Origin: Spirochaetaceae bacterium
GTDB taxonomy: Bacteria > Spirochaetota > Spirochaetia > Treponematales > Treponemataceae
Assembly (NCBI GenBank): GCA_031285525.1
Contig: JAITWB010000186.1
Coordinates: forward strand, 1-8,387
Length of the DNA: 8,387 nucleotides
Direction of reading: 5' to 3'
In this document: positions 1 to 6,424 of the stretch, in pieces
Layout of the letters: every line of letters starts with the position of its first letter
Numbering within the stretch: position 1 is the first letter of the stretch
The notes under the pieces: generated by a model
What the model saw: the letters and a program-made list of their open reading frames with translations, nothing else
Told to the model about the DNA's origin: nothing
Databases searched by the model: none
Made by a program: the position numbers and the translations under genes

Positions 1-1
1 G

Positions 2-187
2 TACAGATACATCAACGGCACGGAGCTTGACGAGATGCAGCTGCTCCTTGAGGAATTTGATATTGAAGACGGCTTTTATCAGGAACTGGTAGAGGATTCC
101 TCGTGGCTTCCGGATTTTAACAATACTTGCCCCTTTCCGTCATCTTTGGCTCGTCCGTTGTGGCACTGGAAAGACGGGTTTGTGTGA
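2..187 (+). CDS. 3' end of an unrecognised gene (partial)
   Basis: An open frame enters from the left edge and ends at TGA 185-187, giving the last 61 residues of a protein. The piece is acidic and rich in aromatic residues, starts YRYINGTELDEM and ends LWHWKDGFV. I do not recognise a family. No hydrophobic segment or known motif is visible. The other two forward frames are closed by stops at about base 28 and about base 97, so this frame is the most plausible coding one. No convincing hairpin terminator follows it. It is separated from the next gene by about 120 bases that contain that gene's own promoter, so it is probably a different transcription unit. Confidence 0.5.
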   Translation, partial: YRYINGTELDEMQLLLEEFDIEDGFYQELVEDSSWLPDFNNTCPFPSSLARPLWHWKDGFV

Positions 188-239
188 AAGTGACTACCCC
201 TGTCCTTTTTCCTTGCACAAAATGACAAACCATGATATT

Positions 240-268
240 TTGTTATATACGCTGTATTATACTATATT
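240..268 (+). promoter_or_regulatory. Predicted sigma70-like promoter of the acyl-CoA synthetase gene
   Basis: TTGTTA (240-245) and TATATT (263-268) are separated by 17 bases in a very AT-rich stretch. Transcription would start near 275. That lies downstream of the in-frame ATG at 269 and upstream of the ribosome-binding site at 293-300. This is a consensus match by eye. A second -10-like string, TATACT (258-263), lies within it but lacks a properly spaced -35. Confidence 0.4.
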
Positions 269-292
269 ATGGGCTTTACGTATTATTCCCTG

Positions 293-300
293 AAGGAGGA
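293..300 (+). promoter_or_regulatory. Ribosome-binding site that decides the start of the acyl-CoA synthetase
   Basis: AAGGAGGA lies 10 bases before ATG 311. No comparable sequence precedes the in-frame ATG at 269, which also overlaps the predicted -10 box. The start at 311 is therefore preferred, removing 14 residues from the longest frame. Confidence 0.6.
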
Positions 301-310
301 CTCCTTTTTT

Positions 311-2233
311 ATGGATAGGAGCTTACCAGCACTGGTTCAAAGGATTGCCCGGGAACATCCCGATGTACCGGCTCAGTATTATAAAGATGAAGAGGGAAAT
401 TTCCTTCCGATATTGTTTAAAGACTATTTCGATAATGCCCTTTCCTTTGGAGCGGGGCTTCTCTCTCTCGGTGTTCGCCGGGGAGATCACATAGGACTCA
501 TTGCGGACAACCGTTGGGAGTGGAATCAGGCCGATATGGGGCTGATGGCCATCGGCGGTATAGACGTCCCCCGAGGGTGTGATGCAACGGAAAAGGATCT
601 TGCCTATATTCTCTCCTTTGCGGAATGTAAAACCGTTATTGTGGAAAACGGCGCCCAGATGCAGAAGATTCTCCGTCTCAAGGGCGATCTGCCTTTGCTC
701 AAACATTTTATCGCCTTCGACCCTCCCTCCAAAGAGGAAGCGGAGACGGCTGTTCGGGAGGGGTTTAACGTCTATACCCGTACCGATATTATGGAATTCG
801 GTAAAAAGTACCGGAGCGAAAACCCCGGCGCAGTAGAAGAGGAGCTTGAAAAGGTACAGTGGGACGATCTCGCCTGTATTATCTTTACCTCAGGAACCAC
901 GGGAGAACCCAAGGGGGTTATGCTTTCCCACGGAAACTTCCTCACCCAGTTGGATGAACTCCCTGAGCGTATCATACTCTATCCCGGAGACAGGGCAATC
1001 TGCGTACTTCCGGTGTGGCACGCCTTCCAGCGGCTCTGCGAATACGTTATTCTCAGCTCGGCGTCGGCGATCTGCTATTCAAAACCGGTGGGCAGCGTCT
1101 TGCTGGCTGACATCCAGAAGCTGAATCCCCAGCTCTTACCAGCGGTTCCAAGGGTTTTTGAAGCAGTGTACGAGGGTATTTTTCGTACTATGCGTAAAAC
1201 AGGCGGAATTGTACATATGCTGTTTACTTTTTTTGTACACGTTGCCATTCTCCAGAGCCGGATCGAGCGGGTTCTTACACACCGGGGAGCTCGGTTTAAG
1301 AAGGATAACGCCTTCGTTAACTGGCTGCTCCTGTGTATCCCCTGGCTGCTGTTGACTCCGTTGAAGGCGCTCGGCGGTGCGATTGTGTTCAAAAAGATAC
1401 GGATAAAGCTGGGCAATGCCTTCCGGGGGGGCGTCTCCGGCGGCGGCGCGCTGCCTCCCCAGGTGGACGACTTTTTCTGGGCCATCGGGGTCAATGTGGT
1501 TGAAGGCTACGGACTCACCGAGACTGCTCCGGTTGTTTCGGTTCGTCCCTTTACGAGCCCTGTTTTCGGGACCGTCGGTACCCCGCTTCGGGGTGTGGAA
1601 GTAAAGGTGATGGACGAGGAGGGAAATGTTCTTCCTCCAGGCAAAAAGGGAACCCTCTACGTAAAAGGCGGCCTCGTCATGAAGGGCTATTACCGAAAAC
1701 CTGAACTGACCGCAAAGGTTGTCACTCCCGACGGCTGGCTCAATACCGGCGACATAGCGATGCTGACCATCGATAACGAGATAGTCCTCAAGGGTCGGAT
1801 AAAGGACACCATCGTCCTCCGGGGCGGTGAAAACGTGGAACCCCTTCCGCTGGAGATGAAGCTGAACGAATCCCAGTATATCTCCCAGTCCGTTGTGCTT
1901 GGGCAGGATGAGCGGTATCTCGGCGTACTGATAGTTCCCTCCAAAGAAGAGGTGCTCGCTTATGCGGAAGAAAATGGCATCCTTGCCGACGCTGTCCGGG
2001 CGGACAACTGGGAGCTGCTGCTGAAGAACTCTGAAATACAAAAGCTTTTTGACACGGAGATCAAGAATCTTATAAACCAGAAGAACGGGTTTAAGCTCTT
2101 TGAACGGATAAATAGATTCGCTCTTCTTTCCAAACCCTTTGAGGTCGGGATAGAGTTGTCTGCTAAACAAGAGGTTATGCGCTACAGGATTCCTGATATC
2201 TATATAGCGGAGATGAAGGAATTGTTCCGGTAA
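311..2233 (+). CDS. Long-chain acyl-CoA synthetase-like AMP-binding enzyme (COG1022 type)
   Basis: This 640-residue protein belongs to the ANL (acyl-CoA synthetase, adenylating) superfamily. These enzymes adenylate a fatty acid with ATP and transfer it to CoA at the membrane, feeding lipid synthesis or turnover. Motifs in order (numbered from ATG 311) are the P-loop-like TSGTTGEPKG at about 193-202, GYGLTETAP at about 399-407, NTGD at 478-481, and the hinge region GRIKD at 495-499 followed by GGENVEP. The length and the long hydrophobic insert between the first two motifs fit the COG1022 long-chain branch. Oddly, where relatives have a K-x-K-R stretch near the C-terminus carrying the adenylation lysine, this protein reads LSAKQEVMRYRI, with Glu at about 621. 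It is monocistronic by appearance, with its own promoter and a terminator downstream. Family assignment is secure; chain-length specificity and full activity are not. Confidence 0.9.
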   Translation: MDRSLPALVQRIAREHPDVPAQYYKDEEGNFLPILFKDYFDNALSFGAGLLSLGVRRGDHIGLIADNRWEWNQADMGLMAIGGIDVPRGCDATEKDLAYILSFAECKTVIVENGAQMQKILRLKGDLPLLKHFIAFDPPSKEEAETAVREGFNVYTRTDIMEFGKKYRSENPGAVEEELEKVQWDDLACIIFTSGTTGEPKGVMLSHGNFLTQLDELPERIILYPGDRAICVLPVWHAFQRLCEYVILSSASAICYSKPVGSVLLADIQKLNPQLLPAVPRVFEAVYEGIFRTMRKTGGIVHMLFTFFVHVAILQSRIERVLTHRGARFKKDNAFVNWLLLCIPWLLLTPLKALGGAIVFKKIRIKLGNAFRGGVSGGGALPPQVDDFFWAIGVNVVEGYGLTETAPVVSVRPFTSPVFGTVGTPLRGVEVKVMDEEGNVLPPGKKGTLYVKGGLVMKGYYRKPELTAKVVTPDGWLNTGDIAMLTIDNEIVLKGRIKDTIVLRGGENVEPLPLEMKLNESQYISQSVVLGQDERYLGVLIVPSKEEVLAYAEENGILADAVRADNWELLLKNSEIQKLFDTEIKNLINQKNGFKLFERINRFALLSKPFEVGIELSAKQEVMRYRIPDIYIAEMKELFR

Positions 2234-2335
2234 GAATCATATTTCTTCCATAATATGACGAAGGTTTTTGTTGTCATTTATTTGTTTTTCTTGGCTAACA
2301 TAGCTGAAAAATGTGTTTTATTGTAGTTTATGCAA

Positions 2336-2368
2336 AAAATCCCTCAGGCGCTAAGCCTGAGGGATTTT
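2336..2368. terminator. Bidirectional intrinsic terminator between convergent genes
   Basis: Arms 2336-2349 and 2355-2368 form a perfect 14-bp stem (AAAATCCCTCAGGC and its complement) with a 5-base loop, GCTAA. The stem has an A-run on the left and a T-run on the right, so it can terminate transcription in both directions. It serves the rightward acyl-CoA synthetase gene and the leftward GH130 gene. Confidence 0.9.
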
Positions 2369-2398
2369 CTTATATTTTACAGATGCTGATTCAGCGTA

Positions 2399-3409
2399 TT
2401 AGAGGCTGTTTTTTCGAACGAAATCAATCACTTCGTCAACCTTTCCCAGCGCAAGTCCGGTAACGGTGTCGGCGCATCCGTAGTAGATTGCCAGCCGTCC
2501 GGTTGCTCCGTCGGCGAGGGCGGCGCAGGGGAAGGTGACATTCGGCACGTCTCCGACACACTCGTAGGTTTCCTGGGGAGAGATGAGGTAGGGTCTTGAG
2601 CGGGCGATAACCTGCCAGGGCTTGTCCAGATCCAGCAGCGCCGCGCCAAAGGAGTAGACAAAGCCGTTGCAGCTGTTCAGTACTCCATGGTAGAAGAGCA
2701 GCCAGCCTTCACTGGTCTCGATAGGTGCAGGGCCTGCGCCGACCTTCTTGCTCTGCCAGGCGCTTTCGAAACCGGCGGGCTTCATTACGTGGCGGTGTTT
2801 TCCCCAATAGGTTAGATCCGGGCTTTCGGAATAGATGATGTCTCCAAAAGGTGTATGTCCTGAATCGCTGGGACGGCTGAGGAGGGCATAGTTTCCGTTG
2901 ATCTTTCTTGGAAAAAGCACGCCGTTTCTATTAAAGGGCATGAGGGCGTTTTCCATCTGATAAAAGGTCTCAAAGTCAAAGGTATAGCCCATGCCGATGC
3001 AGGGACCGAAATAGCCGTTGCACCAAATGATATAGTAGCGGTCTTCTATGAAGACAACCCGGGGATCATATTTATATTCCGAATCCGGAAGCTCCGGGGA
3101 GGTCTTGTTGAATACAATAGGGTCGTCGTTAATGATCCAGTTGATTCCGTCTGCACTTTTTCCGGCATGGATATTCATGCGTCTGGAAGTGTCATCGCAG
3201 CGGAACACTCCGGCGAAGCCGTCTTTGAAGGGGACGACTGCGCTGTTAAAAATGCTGTTGGAATTTTTGGTGAGATTCCGGGGGATGATAGGGTTGCCCG
3301 AATATCTCCAGAGGGTACTGGGCGCTGCTCCGGACGGTTTCTGTTCGGGCCGATCTTCCCAGGGGATATTCGGTAGAGAGGGGGTATTCTTCAAAACAAT
3401 AACGCTCAT
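2399..3409 (-). CDS. GH130 beta-mannoside phosphorylase (mannooligosaccharide or Man-GlcNAc type)
   Basis: This 336-residue cytoplasmic enzyme has no signal peptide. GH130 phosphorylases cleave a non-reducing beta-linked mannose with inorganic phosphate, inverting the anomer to alpha-mannose 1-phosphate. The general acid is the Asp of YKYDPRV (D115). Conserved basic residues that would hold phosphate are R161 and N162 (FNRNG), R179 (LSRPSD), K221/K222 (SKKVGAG) and H241 (YHGV). These argue for a phosphorylase and against the hydrolytic GH130 branch. Y252, P289, N290 and D314 line up, from memory, with residues that contact +1 GlcNAc in the gut-bacterial enzyme Uhgb_MP (subfamily 2). The start is supported by AAAGGAG (complement of 3416-3422), about 6 bases before ATG. 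It is divergent from the sugar ABC importer and likely acts on the imported sugar. Exact substrate is an inference. Confidence 0.88.
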   Translation of the reverse strand: MSVIVLKNTPSLPNIPWEDRPEQKPSGAAPSTLWRYSGNPIIPRNLTKNSNSIFNSAVVPFKDGFAGVFRCDDTSRRMNIHAGKSADGINWIINDDPIVFNKTSPELPDSEYKYDPRVVFIEDRYYIIWCNGYFGPCIGMGYTFDFETFYQMENALMPFNRNGVLFPRKINGNYALLSRPSDSGHTPFGDIIYSESPDLTYWGKHRHVMKPAGFESAWQSKKVGAGPAPIETSEGWLLFYHGVLNSCNGFVYSFGAALLDLDKPWQVIARSRPYLISPQETYECVGDVPNVTFPCAALADGATGRLAIYYGCADTVTGLALGKVDEVIDFVRKNSL

Positions 3410-3445
3410 AATGGGCTCCTTTAAGAGGAATTCTTATGTTATCCT

Positions 3446-3474
3446 AATGTAATATGCGGCAGAGAGGGAGTCAA
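3446..3474 (-). promoter_or_regulatory. Predicted sigma70-like promoter of the GH130 gene
   Basis: On the minus strand TTGACT (complement of 3469-3474) and TACATT (complement of 3446-3451) are 17 bases apart. Transcription would start near 3439, leaving a leader of about 30 bases that contains the ribosome-binding site. The -35 matches 5 of 6 consensus bases and the -10 matches 4 of 6. The stretch 3475-3574 between the two divergent promoters is AT-rich, with no gene or clear motif. Confidence 0.5.
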
Positions 3475-3574
3475 GAAGTTGCTCATTAAAATGGATGTAT
3501 AACCCATGGATCATGATTTTTCCATATCTTTTTGTGAAAAAAGCAAAAAAAGAGTAAAATAATTCAAAAAAAAG

Positions 3575-3603
3575 TTGACAGATATAAAATTCAATGGGAT
3601 ACT
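3575..3603 (+). promoter_or_regulatory. Predicted sigma70-like promoter of the sugar ABC importer
   Basis: A perfect TTGACA (3575-3580) is followed after exactly 17 bases by GATACT (3598-3603, 4 of 6 consensus). An A-rich run lies just upstream, resembling an UP element. The predicted start near 3610 leaves a leader of about 110 bases before the binding-protein gene. This is the strongest-looking promoter in the window, fitting an abundant binding protein. Confidence 0.65.
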
Positions 3604-3610
3604 GACCTAT

Positions 3611-3652
3611 GTACAATGTACGAACCAACCAAATGATTTTGCATTGTATGTA
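3611..3652 (+). promoter_or_regulatory. Candidate repressor operator at the importer's transcription start
   Basis: GTACAATGTAC (3611-3621) is a perfect 11-bp palindrome around a central A, lying at the predicted +1. TACAATG at 3612-3618 recurs inverted as CATTGTA at 3642-3648, and two further flanking base pairs match outside a two-base gap. A site here would block initiation or early elongation, as expected for a sugar-responsive LacI, ROK or GntR-type repressor. The regulator itself is not identifiable. Alternatively, the inverted repeat could act as an RNA hairpin in the long leader. Confidence 0.4.
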
Positions 3653-3721
3653 TGGCTTCATGGTTATAGATAAGATATGGCTATGAGGCGATAGTGTTTT
3701 GTTATTTTTAAGGAGGAAGAA

Positions 3722-5080
3722 ATGAAAATTGCAAAGAAAGTTCTATCCGTTGCGCTCGTTCTGGTTGTAGCAGCGGGTGTGGCATTTGCTGGAGGAAGCA
3801 AAGAGTCTTCAACTGCTGCGAGCGGTAAGACTGTTGTGACTGTTCTTAACTACCGCGACCTGACACAGGCGAACTCACTGGACGAAGATGTTCAGGTTTG
3901 GAATCCCTACCGTGCGAGCAACCCCAATGTGGATCTCCGGATTGAAGACCTGTTTAACGAGCCCTTCCATCAGAAGACCGAAGCATATGCAGCAGCAGGA
4001 CAGCTTCCTGATGTCGTTTATGCATGGCCGTCTGGACGTTCTACCACTCTGCACCAGAGAAAACTGCTCAAGGATCTGACTCCCTTTGTGAAGCGCGATG
4101 GTCTTGACAAGATTTTCGTTCCCACAGCTCTCGATCCTGCACAGCAGGGCGGCGGCTATGTGGCTATCCTCCCCATCGGTCTCACCTCATCACATGCATT
4201 TTATGTTAATGAAAAGGTACTCCGTGACGTTGGACTTACTCCTGCAAAGACCTATGCAGAACTCGTGGCTCAGATCCCTGTTCTCAGGGCAGCCGGAAAA
4301 GACACCATCCTGATGGCAAACGTTGACACATGGGTTATGCAGTCTTGTCTCTTCTCCCTCGTTGCCGGACGTTTCGGCGGACAGGGATGGGAGCAGAAGA
4401 TCCTCAGCGGACAGGCAAAGTTTACCGATCCTGATTTCGTTAACGCTCTCGCATTCATCAACACCATGTACAGAGACGGCGCTCTTGCACAGACCACCCT
4501 TGGAACCAACTATGGTGACGTTCTTGGTCAGTTCGCAACCGAGCAGGGTGCATACTTCATTGATGGCGACTGGCGTGCAGGTGCTTTCATCACTGACAAG
4601 TCTACCGGTGAAGCCCTTATTGCTCCTGACTACCAGGCTGCCAATATCCGTGTAACTGTATTCCCCGATATCGAAGGTGCTAAGCTCAACAAGTCCACCT
4701 CTGGTGTTCTCGGCGTAGGTTTTGGTATGAGCGCTGCTATTCCCGCTGGTTCTGTGAAAGAAGAAGCTGCATGGCAGCTGGTTAAGTGGGCAACCGGTAA
4801 GGAAACCACCACTCATCGTGTAAACACCGGCGCTATTGCTACTCCTGCACGGAACGACATCGATATGTCAGCTCTGACACTTGAGCCCATCCAGAATGAA
4901 ATGGTAAACCTTGGAAGCAAGTACAATACCAGCACCGCTGTTATTGACGCTGTATTCCACAGTGATGTGTTCAATCCCCTTAACGATGGTCTTCAGGAAA
5001 TCGGTATGGGAACAAAGACTCCCGAGCAGGTTGCTGCAGCTGTCCAGAGCGCATTTGACACCTGGAAGGCTTCCAACTAA
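3722..5080 (+). CDS. Carbohydrate ABC transporter solute-binding protein (family 1)
   Basis: This 452-residue protein captures a sugar in the periplasm and hands it to the permeases encoded downstream. The first 23 residues are a signal peptide (basic MKIAKK, hydrophobic core, AFA before GGSKES). The mature protein starts with a beta-strand (TVVTVLNYRD) and has the length and lobe pattern of family 1 binding proteins, including DVVYAWPSG and an EQGAYFIDGDW segment like those in sugar-binding members. No cysteine lies at the signal junction; the only Cys is in the middle of the chain. It therefore looks soluble rather than a lipoprotein. AAGGAGG (3710-3716) lies 5 bases before ATG. Codon choice looks more uniform than in the permease genes, which fits high expression. 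The sugar cannot be read from the sequence; the divergent GH130 gene suggests a beta-mannoside. Confidence 0.9.
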   Translation: MKIAKKVLSVALVLVVAAGVAFAGGSKESSTAASGKTVVTVLNYRDLTQANSLDEDVQVWNPYRASNPNVDLRIEDLFNEPFHQKTEAYAAAGQLPDVVYAWPSGRSTTLHQRKLLKDLTPFVKRDGLDKIFVPTALDPAQQGGGYVAILPIGLTSSHAFYVNEKVLRDVGLTPAKTYAELVAQIPVLRAAGKDTILMANVDTWVMQSCLFSLVAGRFGGQGWEQKILSGQAKFTDPDFVNALAFINTMYRDGALAQTTLGTNYGDVLGQFATEQGAYFIDGDWRAGAFITDKSTGEALIAPDYQAANIRVTVFPDIEGAKLNKSTSGVLGVGFGMSAAIPAGSVKEEAAWQLVKWATGKETTTHRVNTGAIATPARNDIDMSALTLEPIQNEMVNLGSKYNTSTAVIDAVFHSDVFNPLNDGLQEIGMGTKTPEQVAAAVQSAFDTWKASN

Positions 5081-5114
5081 TCATACAATAACAGGTATGT
5101 TTATTGTGTAAAGT

Positions 5115-5154
5115 AAAAAGGGAGGCTGGCCGTTTTGCGACAGCCTCCCTTTTT
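5115..5154 (+). terminator. Intrinsic terminator or attenuator after the binding-protein gene
   Basis: A perfect 14-bp stem pairs 5115-5128 (AAAAAGGGAGGCTG) with 5141-5154, around a 12-base loop and ending in a T-run. It lies 35 bases after the binding-protein stop and well before the permeases. It would end most transcripts and let a fraction read through, or the permeases may use their own promoter. A-run and T-run symmetry would also let it stop transcription from the right. Confidence 0.85.
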
Positions 5155-5221
5155 CTCAGATTAGGTGTATTGCGTTTTTGATGCAGAGCTCTGTTGCGGA
5201 TTGAAAAAAATGGAACACATA

Positions 5222-5528
5222 ATGGCTATTATCGGGGTTTATTTTTTTGATTAAGGTTGGGTATATAAAGGGTATATTGGGAATGCAGGTTAATAACAGG
5301 GGTCAGAAGAATGCAAATATCTCAATGATATTGAATATGTCCGATGCTGTCCTTTTTTCAATGTACAGAGAGTTTCCCGGCCTGTCTTTGCTTGCTGTCT
5401 GTATCGGGATGCCCGGAGTCATAGATTCAAAAAACCGTGTTATTATTGAATCAGTTCCTTTTTTACTATGGAATTATTCACTTTGTTTAGTTTTTCGCAT
5501 ATTGTATCAGGAGGATTACAATGAGTGA
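5222..5528 (+). pseudogene. Degraded ROK-family (repressor/sugar kinase) remnant
   Basis: From a TTG at 5247 one frame reads VGYIKGIL, then LLAVCIGMPGVIDSKNRVII and FLLWNYSL, before stopping at 5526-5528 inside the permease gene. These resemble the ROK pattern of a first strand (xYIRGxLVDL), the diagnostic GIGVPGxVD turn and the following W-x-x-x-PL region. In the neighbouring frame ATG 5222 gives MAIIGVYFF, like the usual IIGVDIG start, so a frameshift near the T-run 5242-5248 is likely. The spacing between the first strand and the GMPG turn is shorter than normal. The whole zinc-binding and C-terminal half is absent. No ribosome-binding site fits 5247. ROK regulators often control sugar transporters, so this may be the remains of a local regulator. 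It could also be a chance ORF; only the GMPGVID block is persuasive. Confidence 0.45.
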
Positions 5529-6423
5529 TTTATCTTCTAAAAGAGAACAGCGGCTATCGTATTTTATTCTGATACTGCCAGCAGTCCTGTTTTATTATGC
5601 GGTCATGGCGTTCCCGACTATTTTTTCGCTTTTGTTGAGTGTGAGCAATTACAACGGCGGAAAGGTTTTTGGAAATCCGGACGTCGGTTTTGCAGGATTA
5701 AAGAGTTATATGTCCGTGTTCCGGGATGACTATTTTTATCTTGCTTTGAGGAACAACTTCTACATCGTATTGATATCGGTGTTCGGACAGATTCCCCTCG
5801 GATTCATTCTTGCCTATATTCTGTCACGGGGGCTTATTAAGGGAACGGACTTTTTCCAGACCATGATCTATCTGCCCTGTGTTATCTCCCCTGTTGTTAT
5901 TGGTATTCTGTTTCAGACCTTCTTTCTCAATTCCAACAGTGTTGTTATGGAGATAACGAGGATCTTTAATCCTGCTGCTGAGTACCGGATGAATCAAAAT
6001 CCGATGATGCCTGTTCTTATTGTTACCCTCTGGATGTATACGGGAACCTATGTGATTATCTTCCTTGCGAACTTGCAGAAGATAGACGTTTCCATCATTG
6101 AGGCGACAAAGATTGACGGTGCAAATGAGATGCAGACCCTCCGGTATGTTATCCTTCCTGCCCTCTCCGGCGTTATCGTAACCAGTGCTATTCTTGCGAT
6201 CTCCGGCTCTCTGAGATCCTTTGACCTTATATTCGTTATGACCCAGGGAGGGCCTGCGCGGCGTACCAATGTACTTTCGATTTATATGTTCGACAGGGCA
6301 TTCAGGGGAGCTCCGAACTATCCGGTAGCGAATGCTATTTCTACGATTATGGTTGTTATCAGTTTCATACTCATCGGTGTTACCAAGGTTGTTGAGAAAA
6401 AATTCGGCGGAAAGGAGAACTAA
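5521..6423 (+). CDS. Sugar ABC transporter permease, MalF/UgpA type
   Basis: This 300-residue inner-membrane protein is one half of the channel of a carbohydrate importer. Six hydrophobic segments lie at about 14-40, 78-101, 111-135, 162-184, 207-230 and 269-290. The cytoplasmic EAA loop, which docks the ATPase, reads EATKIDGANEMQTLRYVILP from residue 194, with the invariant Gly at 200. The segment LIFVMTQGGP at about 236-245 is typical of the MalF/UgpA side. AGGAGG (5509-5514) lies 6 bases before ATG. Its start overlaps the end of the ROK remnant by 8 bases. It is followed after one base by the second permease, so the two are co-translated or nearly so. Confidence 0.93.
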   Translation: MSDLSSKREQRLSYFILILPAVLFYYAVMAFPTIFSLLLSVSNYNGGKVFGNPDVGFAGLKSYMSVFRDDYFYLALRNNFYIVLISVFGQIPLGFILAYILSRGLIKGTDFFQTMIYLPCVISPVVIGILFQTFFLNSNSVVMEITRIFNPAAEYRMNQNPMMPVLIVTLWMYTGTYVIIFLANLQKIDVSIIEATKIDGANEMQTLRYVILPALSGVIVTSAILAISGSLRSFDLIFVMTQGGPARRTNVLSIYMFDRAFRGAPNYPVANAISTIMVVISFILIGVTKVVEKKFGGKEN

Positions 6424-6424
6424 G

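Noticed and set aside
188..215. Terminator after the first partial gene
   Set aside because: There is a short T-run, but only a three-base stem (GAC and GTC) can form before it.
1136..2170. A 344-codon open frame on the minus strand inside the acyl-CoA synthetase gene
   Set aside because: It lies wholly antisense to a gene with clear motifs, shows no recognisable domain, and its long openness follows from the codon bias of the real gene.
2234..2335. Small RNA or gene between the acyl-CoA synthetase stop and the terminator
   Set aside because: Only a weak 6-bp stem (TCATAT and ATATGA) is visible, with no promoter or open frame with a ribosome-binding site.
4190..4816. A 208-codon minus-strand frame inside the binding-protein gene
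   Set aside because: It is antisense to a clear family 1 binding protein and contains no motif or supported start.
5446..5474. Promoter for the permeases (TTGAAT, 17 bases, TGGAAT)
   Set aside because: The -10 match is poor in an AT-rich region where such matches are expected by chance, so it was not listed.
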